From positions 38,842 to 102,841 of the forward strand of contig SUVO01000011.1 of assembly GCA_015061955.1 (NCBI GenBank): a stretch of 64,000 bases of DNA. The letters run 5' to 3'. This document shows positions 8,385-18,489 of this stretch, in pieces. The notes below the pieces were generated by a model, which saw only the letters and a program-made list of their open reading frames with translations, ran no database searches and was not told the DNA's origin. Origin of the DNA: Verrucomicrobiaceae bacterium. GTDB lineage: Bacteria > Verrucomicrobiota > Verrucomicrobiia > Opitutales > Intestinicryptomonadaceae. A program made the position numbers and the translations under genes. Within the stretch, counting starts at the first letter, position 1; every line of letters begins with the position of its first letter.

Positions 8385-8873
8385 ATGAAAAAACGCAATA
8401 AGATTATTTTTCTTTGCACAGGTAATATTTGCAGATCTCCAATGGGTGAGGCCCTGCTTAAGAAAGCTGTCGAAGATGAAAACGATGAATTGCTCAATAC
8501 TCTTGAGATAATATCGGCAGGTACATCGACTGTCGATGGTATGCCTCCAAGTGCAAATTCGGTTGAGGCTTTACGACGCATTAAAATAGATATTTCCGAT
8601 TATCGTTCGTCTTATTTAACTCAAGAAATGGTAGACGAAGCTTTTGCAATATTTGCAATGGCATCTTCACATATCGACATTCTGAAGGCGTATTATAAAA
8701 ATTTGCCTAAACGCGTTTTTACTGTTATGCAAATGATTGAAGGTTCTAAAAGAGTCGATGTTCCTGACCCATATGGTTGTGGAATTGACGAGTATTTAGA
8801 TGTTCGCGACGATGTTGCATATGCTACTCCATTTATAGTAAAATATTTGAAAAATGAGCTCAAAAAAATTTAG
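8385..8873 (+). CDS. Low-molecular-weight protein-tyrosine phosphatase family protein
   Basis: The 162-residue protein begins with the P-loop 'CTGNICRSPMGE' (nucleophile Cys11, Arg17) and carries the late acid motif 'VPDPYG'. The order phosphatase-rpiB-glyA is the same as ywlE-rpiB-glyA in Bacillus. In the arginine phosphatase YwlE the P-loop position equal to Ile15 is Thr. Ile is typical of tyrosine phosphatases, which suggests phosphotyrosine specificity here. It overlaps rpiB by 20 bp, implying co-translation. The real substrate is unknown. Confidence 0.9.
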   Translation: MKKRNKIIFLCTGNICRSPMGEALLKKAVEDENDELLNTLEIISAGTSTVDGMPPSANSVEALRRIKIDISDYRSSYLTQEMVDEAFAIFAMASSHIDILKAYYKNLPKRVFTVMQMIEGSKRVDVPDPYGCGIDEYLDVRDDVAYATPFIVKYLKNELKKI

Positions 8874-9303
8874 TATAGGTTCCGATCACGGAGGTTTTGA
8901 ATTAAAACAAGCCATTATAGCTTCTCTCGAAAAAGAGGGGTATGAAATTACAGATAATGGTTGTTTTGATAAATCGAGTGTAGACTACCCCGATTTTGCC
9001 AAATTGGTTTGCGACGATGTAAATGAAAAAAAGGTCGATTTTGGCGTATTAGTTTGTACATCGGGTATTGGTATGTCGATAGCAGCCAATAAAGTTAAAG
9101 GTATTCGTGGTGCATTGTGTTTGTCGGTAGACGCAGGTATGTTCTCGCGTTTGCACAACAATGCAAATGTATGCTGTTTGGGTGCAAAATATCTCGATGT
9201 GCCAACAGCTGTTGAAATTGTAAAAACTTTTTCAAATACAGATTTCGAGGGTGGTAGACACTGCAGAAGAGTAGATAAATTTATGGATTTTGAAAACCAG
9301 TAA
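8854..9303 (+). CDS. rpiB: Ribose-5-phosphate isomerase B
   Basis: The protein has 149 residues, the usual RpiB length, and interconverts ribose 5-phosphate and ribulose 5-phosphate. Motifs are 'IGSDHGGFELK' at the start, 'DYPDFA', the anion-hole loop 'CTSGIGMSIAANK' with the catalytic Cys, and 'HNNANV'. The start lies within the end of the phosphatase gene (20-bp overlap). The gene feeds pentose phosphates and sits before glyA, a frequent neighbour in Firmicutes and PVC bacteria. Confidence 0.95.
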   Translation: MSSKKFSIGSDHGGFELKQAIIASLEKEGYEITDNGCFDKSSVDYPDFAKLVCDDVNEKKVDFGVLVCTSGIGMSIAANKVKGIRGALCLSVDAGMFSRLHNNANVCCLGAKYLDVPTAVEIVKTFSNTDFEGGRHCRRVDKFMDFENQ

Positions 9304-9393
9304 GAATTTGGTTGCAAATTAGCTTAAAATTTAGAGTCTATAAGTAGAATTTTTTATTTAAACAATAAACCCAAAACAACTGATATTTACGCA

Positions 9394-10677
9394 ATGAATA
9401 AAGGTATCAAAGCAGGAGCATTGAAAGACATCGATATAGAAGTCTTTGAAGCAATACAAAAAGAAACAGAACGTCAGCAAACTCATATCGAGTTGATTGC
9501 ATCGGAAAACTTCACAATTCCGGCAGTTATGGAAGCTATGGGTTCTACACTTACAAATAAGTACGCAGAAGGGTATCCACGCAAGCGTTATTATGGTGGT
9601 TGCGAATGTGTCGACGTTGTTGAGCAGTTGGCAATTGATAGAGCTAAAAAACTTTTTGGTGCAGAACACGTAAATGTTCAACCACACTCTGGCACACAAG
9701 CAAATATTGCTGTTTACTTGGCAGTGTTGAATCCAGGTGATACAATATTGGGTATGTCGCTTGAAGAAGGCGGACACCTTTCACATGGTCATCCAAAGAA
9801 TGTGTCGGGCATTACTTACAATATTGTAAATTATGGTGTAGATTCTCAAACAGGTAAGATTGATTACGATAAACTCGAAGCATTGGCAATGGAATGTAAA
9901 CCAAAGTTGTTGCTCGTTGGTGCATCGGCTTATCCTCGTGAAATTGATTTCAAGCGTGCAAGCGAAATTGCTCAGAAGTGTGGTGCTATGTTTATGGCAG
10001 ATATTGCACACATTGCAGGTTTGGTAGCAGCTGGTGTACATCCATCGCCTGTTCCATATTGTGATTTTGTAACAACTACAACTCACAAAACATTGCGTGG
10101 TCCACGTGGTGGTATAATTATGTGCAAGGAAAAATACGCAAAGGCAATTGACTCTGCAATTTTCCCAGGAACACAAGGTGGTCCTCTAATGCACGTTATA
10201 GCTGCTAAGGCTGTATGTTTTAATGAAGCACTCAAGGACGAGTACAAGGCATATCAGCAACAAGTTGCAAAGAATGCTAAGGCATTGGCTGAAGCTCTTA
10301 AAAAACGTGGCTTTGGTTTGGTTTCAGACGGCACCGACAATCACCTTATCTTGATTGATTTGCGTAAGAACTTCCCAAATTTGACAGGTAAAGTTGCTCA
10401 ACACGCACTCGATGCAGCAAATATCACAACTAATAAGAATACAGTTCCAGGCGAAACTCGTTCGCCATTTAAGGCAAGTGGTATTCGTTTGGGTACACCT
10501 GCTATTACAAGTAGAGGTATGGTTGAAGAAGATATGGATAAAATTGCCGAAGCAATATCTTTGGTTTTGGCAAATCCTGCAGAAGAAGGTGGCGAAATAG
10601 CACTCGATACTCCAGAAGTTGCAAAGGCAAAAGCTATTGCTGAAGAACTCTGCAAAAAGTATCCGCTTCCTTACTAA
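9394..10677 (+). CDS. glyA: Serine hydroxymethyltransferase
   Basis: This is a 427-residue PLP enzyme converting serine plus tetrahydrofolate to glycine plus 5,10-methylene-THF. It has 'IASENF', 'NKYAEGYP', 'HGSGTQAN'-like 'PHSGTQAN', and the PLP-lysine motif '[14 protein letters not shown]'. The length is canonical. No glycine riboswitch is visible in the 90 bp upstream. A terminator follows, so it ends the phosphatase-rpiB-glyA transcript. Confidence 0.97.
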   Translation: MNKGIKAGALKDIDIEVFEAIQKETERQQTHIELIASENFTIPAVMEAMGSTLTNKYAEGYPRKRYYGGCECVDVVEQLAIDRAKKLFGAEHVNVQPHSGTQANIAVYLAVLNPGDTILGMSLEEGGHLSHGHPKNVSGITYNIVNYGVDSQTGKIDYDKLEALAMECKPKLLLVGASAYPREIDFKRASEIAQKCGAMFMADIAHIAGLVAAGVHPSPVPYCDFVTTTTHKTLRGPRGGIIMCKEKYAKAIDSAIFPGTQGGPLMHVIAAKAVCFNEALKDEYKAYQQQVAKNAKALAEALKKRGFGLVSDGTDNHLILIDLRKNFPNLTGKVAQHALDAANITTNKNTVPGETRSPFKASGIRLGTPAITSRGMVEEDMDKIAEAISLVLANPAEEGGEIALDTPEVAKAKAIAEELCKKYPLPY

Positions 10678-10704
10678 AACTTAAACATAAATAATCTTAA
10701 TTTT

Positions 10705-10750
10705 AAAAGGGAGCAGTCGATGGTTTATCGGAAGTTCCCTTTTATTTTTT
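10705..10750 (+). terminator. Terminator of glyA
   Basis: AAAAGGGA (10705-10712) pairs with TCCCTTTT (10736-10743), with a nested CGAT/ATCG stem inside. A T-rich run follows. Confidence 0.8.
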
Positions 10751-10768
10751 GTAATCTAAAATTTTAAT

Positions 10769-12715
10769 ATGAATAATTCTGAATTAAAAATATTGGTCAA
10801 TAAAGCTGTAGAAAATGGCAAGCTTTTAGATAGCTCGGCTAAAAATATAACTTCGTGGTTAGATGATAATTTCTTGCCAGAATGGGCGTTGAAATCGTTG
10901 GTAGAACTTTTTGAACAACAGGCATACGAAGAACTCAACGATAGATTTTTTAAACCACTTTCGTTTGGTACTGGTGGTATGCGTGGTAGAACAATTGGAA
11001 AAGTCTCTGCAAAGGCTGAAATTGGTAATGTTTCTGATAAAGGTACACCTGAACATGCAGCAGCAGGTGCAAATAATATGAACGATTTTACTGTAGCTCG
11101 AGCAACAGCTGGTCTTTTTAACTATTGTGCAAAGTGGTTGAAAGAAAGTGGTTCTGCTGAAAAGCCATCGTTGGTTATTGCGTACGATGTTCGCCATTTT
11201 TCAAAACATTTTTGCGAATTGTCGGCATCGGTTTGGAACAAACTTGGTGGAACTGTTTACATTTTTGATGGAGCTCGTTCAACACCTCAGCTTTCGTTTA
11301 GTGTGCGTCATTTGAAAACTACTGCGGGCATTGTTATTACTGCATCGCATAATCCATCGCACGATAACGGTTATAAGGTTTACTTTAGTGATGGTGCTCA
11401 GGTTATAAGTCCACATGCCGAAGGTATCGTTGCCGAAGTAAATAAGGTTTCGTGGAAAGAAGTTGGTACTCTTTTAGATGTCGATTTAAATGGCGTAAAG
11501 ATTGTAGAAAAATCGGCAGAAGATGCCTATGTTGCATCTATTGAAAATTGCGTAATCGATAAAGAAGTAATGTCGGTAAATAAACCTAATGTAGTGTTTA
11601 CTGCAGTTCATGGAACAGGAGCAAGTTTGTGTCCAACGGTTATGCGTTATTTTGGTCTTGAGCCAATTTTGGTGGAAGAGCAAATGGTTATGGATCCACG
11701 TTTCCCAACGGTGAAACAGCCAAATCCAGAGTATGCCGAAACTCTTGCAATGGGTATCGAAAAAATGAAAGCTACCGATGCTGAGTGCTTGATGGCTACT
11801 GATCCAGATGCCGATAGAATGGGTGTTGCAATAAAGACACGTTCTGGAGAAATTCGTTTGTTGACTGGTAATATGATTGGTTCGTTGTTATCGGAATATA
11901 GAATTTCGCAGATGAAAGCAAAGGGCATAATACAAAATCCAGCTAAGTGTACACTCATAAAAACTTTTGTAACAAGTCCTTTGCAAGATAAAATTGCACA
12001 TTCGCATGGCTTGAAGTGTATCAATACGCTTACGGGTTTCAAGTGGATTGGTGGGCGTCTTACAATGTACGAAAAAATCTTAAACAATGCAATGGGTAAA
12101 GATTGTAGCAATTTGCCATATTTGCAAAAAGCTAAACTCATGCAAGAACACAGTACTTTCTTTGTTTTTGGTGGAGAGGAAAGCTATGGGTATTTGGGTA
12201 CAGATTTAGTTCGTGATAAAGATGCTAACGCAGCAGTTATTATGTTCTGCGAAATGATGGCATATTTGAAATCGCAAGGTAAAACAGTTGATGAGTACTT
12301 AGATGAAATCTACTTGAAATGTGGATATTATCTTGAAGACCTGAAAAGTATTTATCGCGAAGGTGCAAGTGGTGCGTCAGAAATTCAAGCTTTCTTGAAA
12401 ATGCTCGATGAAACGCCAATGAGCGAAGTTGGTGGTGTAAAAGTTGCTAAAAGTATAAACTTTGCTAAAGATACAATCGTTGATGATGATGGTGTAGAAA
12501 TTACAAAAGAAAAATTCTTCTTCTATACTCTCGAAAATGGTTATAGTTTTGCAATTCGTGCAAGTGGTACGGAACCTAAGATAAAGTTCTATGCTTTTGG
12601 TGTAGAAAATGCATCAAATATGGAAGAACTTACAAGGGCAAAGTTAGAAGCGCGTGAACGCTTAACTGCTATGCTTGAGGCATTGGGCGATGAATTTATG
12701 AAGTGTTGCAAATAA
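10769..12715 (+). CDS. Phospho-sugar mutase (PgcA-like phosphoglucomutase/phosphomannomutase)
   Basis: This is a 648-residue alpha-D-phosphohexomutase. The four family loops are present in order: the phosphoserine loop 'TASHNPSHDNGYK' (Ser193), the metal loop 'DPDADRMG', the sugar-binding loop 'FGGEESYGY', and the phosphate-binding 'RASGTEPKIKFY' near the C-terminus. The length is above the ~460-aa bacterial PMM/PGM type and closer to PgcA/PGM2-type enzymes. It probably interconverts glucose 1- and 6-phosphate to supply UDP-glucose or glycogen, but mannose or pentose phosphates are possible. Confidence 0.9.
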   Translation: MNNSELKILVNKAVENGKLLDSSAKNITSWLDDNFLPEWALKSLVELFEQQAYEELNDRFFKPLSFGTGGMRGRTIGKVSAKAEIGNVSDKGTPEHAAAGANNMNDFTVARATAGLFNYCAKWLKESGSAEKPSLVIAYDVRHFSKHFCELSASVWNKLGGTVYIFDGARSTPQLSFSVRHLKTTAGIVITASHNPSHDNGYKVYFSDGAQVISPHAEGIVAEVNKVSWKEVGTLLDVDLNGVKIVEKSAEDAYVASIENCVIDKEVMSVNKPNVVFTAVHGTGASLCPTVMRYFGLEPILVEEQMVMDPRFPTVKQPNPEYAETLAMGIEKMKATDAECLMATDPDADRMGVAIKTRSGEIRLLTGNMIGSLLSEYRISQMKAKGIIQNPAKCTLIKTFVTSPLQDKIAHSHGLKCINTLTGFKWIGGRLTMYEKILNNAMGKDCSNLPYLQKAKLMQEHSTFFVFGGEESYGYLGTDLVRDKDANAAVIMFCEMMAYLKSQGKTVDEYLDEIYLKCGYYLEDLKSIYREGASGASEIQAFLKMLDETPMSEVGGVKVAKSINFAKDTIVDDDGVEITKEKFFFYTLENGYSFAIRASGTEPKIKFYAFGVENASNMEELTRAKLEARERLTAMLEALGDEFMKCCK

Positions 12716-12739
12716 ATTAGCTTTACTTTTAATTTCTGT

Positions 12740-12776
12740 AAAATACTCTCTTTCTTATGAAGAGAGTATTTTTTTT
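12740..12776 (+). terminator. Terminator hairpin overlapping the next start codon
   Basis: AAAATACTCTC (12740-12750) pairs with GAGAGTATTTT (12762-12772). The stem extends through TTC/GAA with one bulged T to a TTAT loop, giving about 14 bp followed by T8. It is a good terminator for the mutase gene. The ATG of the next gene (12757-12759) lies in the loop and right arm, so the hairpin also covers that gene's translation start. Confidence 0.8.
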
Positions 12777-14424
12777 ATGTTTTTTTGTTGTAGGCATTTC
12801 TACTTTTGCAACCGATATAAAATTACCTTTTACTGTTGATAGTGCAAAGAGCTTTTTGGTTTCTAATCCCGATATTAAAGAAGTTTCAGAGAACTTAGTA
12901 AAAAAGGCTGTCGATTTTTATTCAGCAAAAGATTTACCTTCGGCAAGTGCAACATTGTCGGTCGCAAAATTTTTAGACTACGCAAGTTCAAGTAATGAAA
13001 AATTAGATACCGAGTTGTTTGCTTATGTATTATCTACTACATCAATTTTAGATGAGTTGTCGGTGATAATATCACCTAAAGATGATATAAGTGCTGTGTT
13101 TAAAATTTTGAATGATATTTGGAAAAACAATCCCGACGATTTTAAAAGTTTTTCTAATTTAGCTATTGCTATAGCCATTGTTTTCGATACTCAACCACCT
13201 TCGTTTTATCCGCATGCTCAAGTTAGCGAAAAATCGTTGCCAAGAAAATTACAGCCACCTGTTGATGCTTTCAAAATGTGGGTGAACGACAGACGCAAAG
13301 GTAGATTGATGTCGAAAATTGAAAATTTGTCGATTGAAGAATTGAAATTTTTAGTGGCAACAATTTTACCTCAAGCTGATAGAGTGTGGGCGCAACGTTC
13401 TGTTTCTACAAATTCAAATTCTATACCTAAATTGTATTCAGGAGTACCTTATGATTTTGCTCGTTTAAATGCAAAGGAGTTTTCTTGGGTTGATAGACGA
13501 GGCGAATATACACTTGAAAATATAAAAAATATGGGTGGTATTTGTACCGACCAATCGTTCTTTACTTCAGAAGTGGCAAAGGCTAAAGGCTTGCCAGCGT
13601 TTATATTTTCTGGTGCAGGTGCCGATGGCTTTCATGCTTGGGTGGGCTACATGGTAAAAAGTGGAAAGTGGAATTTTTCGGTTGGTAGATTTGCATCAGG
13701 AAAATTTGTTACAGGTAAAACGTATGACCCACAAACATGGGATATCGCAACAAGTCATTCGCTTGAAAGTTTAAGTCAGTCGTTTCGCCGTAGTGCAAAA
13801 TATAGAACAAACGAAATTCATACAGCATTTGCTAATATATATTTAGCTAACGAAAAGTATAAAGAAGCTCGTGTGGCTTCCGAAAATGCAATAAAAGCAG
13901 ATGTTAGAAATTTTGAATCGTGGTGTTGTTTACTTGAAGCTAATGAAAAATTAGATGATGCTTTAGGTGTTCAAAAAACTTGTATGAATGCTATTAAGGC
14001 TTTTGCTCGCTCGCCAGATAATGATGCTCATTTTCGAGTAATAATGATTGAAAAATTAAAGTCGGCAGGTAAAAAAGCCGATGCTAAAAAGTTGACTAAT
14101 GCTTTTGTTATAAAAAATAAAAGTAATCGCCCAGATTTGGCGATGTATTTTGCGAGAATGGAGTTGTTGGCAGATATAGAGGAAAACGATGTTCAAAAAT
14201 TAAAGACATCGTACAAGCGTTTGTTTGGTGTCTTCAAAAATGATCTCGGTATGACTTTACAAGGAATTGTAATTCCCGTTCTACAAAAATTACACGAAGA
14301 AGGTAAAACCGATAAAATAAATGATATAGTAGAACAGACTCGTCAGATTATAAAAAAATCGAAAGACGAAACTATTCAATCTAATTTTGAAAGAGCATTG
14401 AGCATTTTAGGTAACACAAAGTAA
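12757..14424 (+). CDS. Secreted transglutaminase-like protein with C-terminal helical repeats
   Basis: The 555-residue protein starts with a Sec signal peptide (MKRVFFLCFFVVGISTFA). The middle carries a transglutaminase-like core: 'GGICTDQSFF' with Cys263 and 'GFHAWVGYM' with His293, the Cys and His of the catalytic triad. The last ~200 residues look like TPR-type helical pairs ('AFANIYLANEKYKEARVASENAIK'-type spacing). The substrate is unknown; it could be a periplasmic peptidase-like or purely structural protein. The start codon is embedded in the preceding terminator hairpin and no SD is visible. Confidence 0.7.
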   Translation: MKRVFFLCFFVVGISTFATDIKLPFTVDSAKSFLVSNPDIKEVSENLVKKAVDFYSAKDLPSASATLSVAKFLDYASSSNEKLDTELFAYVLSTTSILDELSVIISPKDDISAVFKILNDIWKNNPDDFKSFSNLAIAIAIVFDTQPPSFYPHAQVSEKSLPRKLQPPVDAFKMWVNDRRKGRLMSKIENLSIEELKFLVATILPQADRVWAQRSVSTNSNSIPKLYSGVPYDFARLNAKEFSWVDRRGEYTLENIKNMGGICTDQSFFTSEVAKAKGLPAFIFSGAGADGFHAWVGYMVKSGKWNFSVGRFASGKFVTGKTYDPQTWDIATSHSLESLSQSFRRSAKYRTNEIHTAFANIYLANEKYKEARVASENAIKADVRNFESWCCLLEANEKLDDALGVQKTCMNAIKAFARSPDNDAHFRVIMIEKLKSAGKKADAKKLTNAFVIKNKSNRPDLAMYFARMELLADIEENDVQKLKTSYKRLFGVFKNDLGMTLQGIVIPVLQKLHEEGKTDKINDIVEQTRQIIKKSKDETIQSNFERALSILGNTK

Positions 14425-14554
14425 ATCTGATATTTTATAAAACAATTTTTGTATTTTGGGTGTCTAATAAAATGAGATTTAAATGTGTTTTATAAGAGAG
14501 GGTTTACACGTTTTAGCTTGCAATCAAAAAGTAATAAGTCAGTATATAGATAGT

Positions 14555-15724
14555 ATGATAAACAATTACGTATTCTCATCAGAGTCAGTTGGTGAAGGTC
14601 ATCCAGACAAAGTTGCCGACTATATTTCAGATAGCGTTCTCGACGCATGTCTTGAACAAGATAAATTTAGCCGCGTTGCTTGCGAAACTCTCGTAAAAAG
14701 CAATTGCGTTGTTATCGCTGGCGAAATCACAACAAAAGCGATTTTGGATTATGAAAAGATTGTTCGCAAGGCAATCAATGAAATCGGATATGTTAACGAT
14801 GACGATGTTTTCCATGCCGATAAAGTTTTTGTTTCAAATCTTTTAACTAAGCAATCTCCAGATATTGCACAAGGTGTAGATGCTCGCAAGGCTAAGGGTA
14901 AGAAAACTGCAGAGCAGGGTGCTGGCGACCAAGGTATTATGTTCGGTTATGCTACGAATGAAACACCTGAATATATGCCAGCAGCTATTATGTTTGCTCA
15001 CAGAATTTTGACAGAACTTGCAAAGCAACGTAAATCGGGCAAAGGTCCAAAATGGTTGCGTCCAGACTGCAAAAGTCAGGTAGCTGTTGCTTACAAAGAT
15101 GGTAAAGTTGCATATATTGAAAACGTAGTGGTTTCTACTCAGCACGCAGCAGGTGTAGATCATGCTACAATCGAAAAATATATTGTTGAAAAGGTAATCA
15201 AAAAAGTATTGCCAAAGAAACTTTTGGTAAAGTCGACACAGTTCCTTGTAAATCCAACAGGTAACTTCGTTGTTGGTGGTCCACAAGGTGATTCTGGTTT
15301 GACTGGTAGAAAAATCATTGTTGATACCTACGGTGGCTATGGTCGTCATGGTGGTGGTGCATTCTCGGGTAAAGACCCAAGTAAAGTTGACCGTTCGGCA
15401 GCATATATGTGCCGTTGGGTGGCAAAGAATATTGTTGCAGCAGGTTTGGCAGATAAGTGTGAAATCCAAGTAGCATATGCTATTGGTCATCCACAGCCAC
15501 TAAGTATTGCAATCGAAACTTTCGGAACAGGTAAAGTTGCTGAAGAAAAAATCGAAAAGGCAGTTCGTAAAGTATTCAGTTTCAAACCAGCTGATATTGT
15601 AAAGCAGTTGAATTTGTTGCAACCAATTTACAAGAAAACAACAAATTATGGTCATTTCACAAAATCTGATTTACCTTGGGAAGATGTTTCTAAGGCAAAA
15701 GAATTGAAAGACGCTGTTAAGTAA
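14555..15724 (+). CDS. metK: S-adenosylmethionine synthetase
   Basis: The enzyme makes SAM from methionine and ATP. Motifs are '[12 protein letters not shown]' at the N-terminus, '[12 protein letters not shown]', and the P-loop-like '[19 protein letters not shown]'. I start at the ATG at 14555, which gives the family-typical '[17 protein letters not shown]' N-terminus and 389 residues. An upstream ATG at 14483 would add 24 unrelated residues. It is followed by ahcY, so SAM synthesis and SAH disposal are paired. No known SAM riboswitch is recognisable in the 130 bp upstream. Confidence 0.96.
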   Translation: MINNYVFSSESVGEGHPDKVADYISDSVLDACLEQDKFSRVACETLVKSNCVVIAGEITTKAILDYEKIVRKAINEIGYVNDDDVFHADKVFVSNLLTKQSPDIAQGVDARKAKGKKTAEQGAGDQGIMFGYATNETPEYMPAAIMFAHRILTELAKQRKSGKGPKWLRPDCKSQVAVAYKDGKVAYIENVVVSTQHAAGVDHATIEKYIVEKVIKKVLPKKLLVKSTQFLVNPTGNFVVGGPQGDSGLTGRKIIVDTYGGYGRHGGGAFSGKDPSKVDRSAAYMCRWVAKNIVAAGLADKCEIQVAYAIGHPQPLSIAIETFGTGKVAEEKIEKAVRKVFSFKPADIVKQLNLLQPIYKKTTNYGHFTKSDLPWEDVSKAKELKDAVK

Positions 15725-15740
15725 TAAAAATTAATTTATG

Positions 15741-15778
15741 CGACCGATGCGGCGAGAGCAGTGTCGGTCGTTTTGATT
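15741..15778 (+). terminator. Hairpin between metK and ahcY
   Basis: CGACCGA (15741-15747) and TCGGTCG (15764-15770) form the outer stem and TGC/GCA an inner one. TTTTGATTT follows. It can terminate metK transcription or act as an attenuator before ahcY, whose ATG is 26 bp further on. Confidence 0.7.
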
Positions 15779-15795
15779 TAAAGAAGGAATAAATT

Positions 15796-17208
15796 ATGGC
15801 AAAAAAAGAAAAATACAAAGTAGCAGATATAAAACTCGCCCCATGGGGTAGAAAAGAAATTGATATTGCTGAACACGAAATGCCTGGGTTGATGGCTATT
15901 CGTGAAAAATATGCACCAAAGAAACCTTTGAAAAACGTTCGTGTAAGTGGTTCGCTTCATATGACAATTCAGACAGCAGTGCTTATCGAAACTCTAAAAG
16001 CATTGGGTGCCGATGTTCGTTGGGCAAGTTGCAATATTTTTTCTACGCAAGACCACGCAGCAGCAGCTATTGCTAAGGCTGGAGTTCCCGTTTTTGCATG
16101 GAAAGGTGAAACTTTAGAAGAATATTGGGAATGCACATACAAAGCATTAACATGGGATAACGGAAAAGGTCCACAGCTCATAGTCGATGATGGTGGCGAT
16201 GCAACTTTGCTTATCCATAAGGGCTACGAGCTTGAAAATGGTAGCAAGTGGGTAGATACAAAATCAGAATCTGAAGAAGAAGCTGTAATTAAAAAGCTCC
16301 TCAAAAAAGTTTATAAACAAGATAAACAACATTGGCACAAAGTTGTAGCCGAAGTTAAAGGTGTTTCAGAAGAAACTACAACAGGTGTACATCGTCTTTA
16401 TCAAATGGTTGAAGATAAGCGTTTGCTTTTCCCTGCAATCAATGTTAACGATTCTGTAACAAAGAGTAAGTTCGACAATATTTATGGTTGTCGTGAATCG
16501 CTTGTTGATGGTATTAAACGTGCAACCGACGTTATGGTTGCTGGTAAAGTAGCACTCGTTTGTGGATATGGCGATGTTGGTAAGGGTTGTGTTCAGGCTC
16601 TCAAAGGTTTGGGTGCAACTATTCTTGTTTCAGAAATAGACCCAATTTGTGCGTTGCAGGCTGCTATGGAAGGTTACAGAGTTGTAACTGTTGAAGACGC
16701 ATTGCCATTGGCTGATATTTATGTAACTACAACGGGTAATTGCGATGTTATTACAATTGATCATATCAAGAAGATGAAAGACCAAGCAATTTTGTGTAAT
16801 ATTGGTCATTTTGATAGTGAAATCCAAGTTGCAAAATTGCAGTCGTTCCCAAAAATCAAGCGTACAAACATAAAGCCTCAGGTTGATAAATATACATTCC
16901 CAGATGGTCGTTCAATCTTCTTGTTGGCAGAAGGTCGTTTGGTAAATCTTGGTTGCGCAACAGGACATCCGTCGTTTGTTATGAGTAATTCGTTTGCAAA
17001 TCAAACGCTTGCTCAAATGGATTTGTGGGAAAATAAAGATAAATACGAAAATAAAGTTTATATTCTTCCAAAGAAGCTTGATGAAGAAGTGGCACGTTTG
17101 CACCTTGAAAAACTCGGAGCAAAACTTACAAAACTTACAAAGAAACAAGCTGCATACATTGGTGTATCGGTTGAAGGTCCATACAAACCTTCGCATTATC
17201 GTTATTAA
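15796..17208 (+). CDS. ahcY: Adenosylhomocysteinase
   Basis: The 470-residue enzyme hydrolyses S-adenosylhomocysteine to adenosine and homocysteine with bound NAD. It has '[17 protein letters not shown]', '[15 protein letters not shown]', the Rossmann motif 'GYGDVGKGC' and the C-terminal '[10 protein letters not shown]'. The length with the ~40-aa central insert is typical of bacterial SAHases. A good Shine-Dalgarno AAGGA lies 7 bp before the ATG. Together with metK, metXW and glyA it completes most of a methyl cycle in this window. Confidence 0.97.
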   Translation: MAKKEKYKVADIKLAPWGRKEIDIAEHEMPGLMAIREKYAPKKPLKNVRVSGSLHMTIQTAVLIETLKALGADVRWASCNIFSTQDHAAAAIAKAGVPVFAWKGETLEEYWECTYKALTWDNGKGPQLIVDDGGDATLLIHKGYELENGSKWVDTKSESEEEAVIKKLLKKVYKQDKQHWHKVVAEVKGVSEETTTGVHRLYQMVEDKRLLFPAINVNDSVTKSKFDNIYGCRESLVDGIKRATDVMVAGKVALVCGYGDVGKGCVQALKGLGATILVSEIDPICALQAAMEGYRVVTVEDALPLADIYVTTTGNCDVITIDHIKKMKDQAILCNIGHFDSEIQVAKLQSFPKIKRTNIKPQVDKYTFPDGRSIFLLAEGRLVNLGCATGHPSFVMSNSFANQTLAQMDLWENKDKYENKVYILPKKLDEEVARLHLEKLGAKLTKLTKKQAAYIGVSVEGPYKPSHYRY

Positions 17209-17226
17209 GCCAAGTTTCAACTTATT

Positions 17227-17257
17227 AAAAAGGCAATTCTTAGGAATTGCCTTTTTT
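17227..17257 (+). terminator. Terminator of ahcY
   Basis: A 13-bp perfect stem (AAAAAGGCAATTC / GAATTGCCTTTTT) with a TTAG loop runs into a T tract. Confidence 0.9.
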
Positions 17258-17278
17258 GTTTTTTTTGAAGGTATATAT

Positions 17279-17309
17279 AAAAAAGCGAAGTAAATACTTC
17301 GCTTTTTTT
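17279..17309 (-). terminator. Terminator of the DUF362 operon (bidirectional)
   Basis: AAAAAAGCGAAG pairs with CTTCGCTTTTTTT around a TAAATA loop. It sits between convergent ahcY and the minus-strand redox operon and has T tracts on both strands. Confidence 0.85.
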
Positions 17310-17324
17310 AGTTCTTTTTGTCAG

Positions 17325-18482
17325 TTAAACTTTTTTCAATGTGTAAAGCGTTGTTCCTAAACCTAATTTTTCGGCATGTTCTAAACACGACTTCCAATTT
17401 GTTTGAGGTGATACATCGCAGAAGTGGTCTCCATGGCAATGCTCGCATTCGTCTAACATACTACCTTCAATTATAGGACTTGCATTAACTGCATCGGCAC
17501 AAGCCTGGTCGAGTGCAACTGGGTCGAACGATGCAAACATACCAACATCGGGAACAATAGGTAAATCGTTTTCAGCATGGCAATCGCAATATGGCGAAAC
17601 ATCTATTACTAAACTTATATGGAAGTGTGGTCGCGAGTCTATAACGGCTTTTGTGTATTCGGCTATTTTACAGTTTAGAACATCGTTTGCTTCGTCGAAT
17701 GGTGCGCATACTGCATCTTTAGGGCATACACCAATGCAACGGCCACAACCTACGCATTTATTGTGATCAATTGTTGCCTTTTTATTTTTAATTATAGGTG
17801 CATTGTGCGCACAAATTTTTGCACACATACCACAACCTATACAATCGCGTTTATTTACGATAGGTTTTCCAGCAGAGTGCATTTCCATTTTTCCTGCGCG
17901 AGAACCACAACCCATACCAAGATTTTTCAAAGCTCCACCAAAGCCAGTACATTCGTGTCCTTTAAAGTGGTTGAGCGAAATTATCACATCGGCAGACATA
18001 ATTGCCGAGCCAATTTTTGCTTCTTTTACATACTTACCACCTTTTACTGGAACGAGTGTTTCTTCGGTACCCTTAAGACCATCGGCAATTATTGTATGCA
18101 CGCCTGTGCAGAATGGATTGAAGCCGTTTTCGTATGCGCTATCGAGATGGTCTAGTGCATTCTTTCTGCCACCAACATACAGAGTGTTGCAGTCGGTTAA
18201 GAATGGTTTACCACCTAATTTCTTGACATAATCGCAAACAACCTTTGCCCAGTTTGGACGCAAAAAAGCCAAATTGCCAGGTTCGCCAAAATGGATTTTT
18301 ATAGCTGTAAATTTTCCGTCAAAATCTATATTTTCAAAACCTGCAGCTTTCATCAATCGTGCAAGTTTTTGAGGCAATGATGTTCCAATTTTTGCACGCA
18401 AATCCGAATAATATACAACCGATGGTTGTGCTGTTTTCTTTGAAGGTTTTACAGATTTTTTTGTTTGTGATTTTTTTGCCAT
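17325..18482 (-). CDS. DUF362 domain protein with two 4Fe-4S ferredoxin motifs
   Basis: The 385-residue protein has a Lys-rich N-terminal tail, then a DUF362 domain ('IKIHFGEPGNLAFLRP', 'VIISLNHFKGHECTGFGGALKNLGMG'). A bacterial ferredoxin module follows with two clusters: 'CIGCGMCAKICAHNAP' and 'CVGCGRCIGVCPKDAV'. The C-terminus carries more Cys/His (ECEHCHGDHFCD). It is probably a cytoplasmic Fe-S electron-transfer or ligand-binding protein; the reaction is unknown. It is the last gene of a three-gene operon with gaps of 7 and 2 bp. Confidence 0.88.
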   Translation of the reverse strand: MAKKSQTKKSVKPSKKTAQPSVVYYSDLRAKIGTSLPQKLARLMKAAGFENIDFDGKFTAIKIHFGEPGNLAFLRPNWAKVVCDYVKKLGGKPFLTDCNTLYVGGRKNALDHLDSAYENGFNPFCTGVHTIIADGLKGTEETLVPVKGGKYVKEAKIGSAIMSADVIISLNHFKGHECTGFGGALKNLGMGCGSRAGKMEMHSAGKPIVNKRDCIGCGMCAKICAHNAPIIKNKKATIDHNKCVGCGRCIGVCPKDAVCAPFDEANDVLNCKIAEYTKAVIDSRPHFHISLVIDVSPYCDCHAENDLPIVPDVGMFASFDPVALDQACADAVNASPIIEGSMLDECEHCHGDHFCDVSPQTNWKSCLEHAEKLGLGTTLYTLKKV

Positions 18483-18489
18483 AAGAAAT

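Noticed and set aside
14425..14554. SAM riboswitch before metK
   Set aside because: 'AAGAGAGG' recalls SAM-I, but the rest of the conserved core and a four-way junction are absent.
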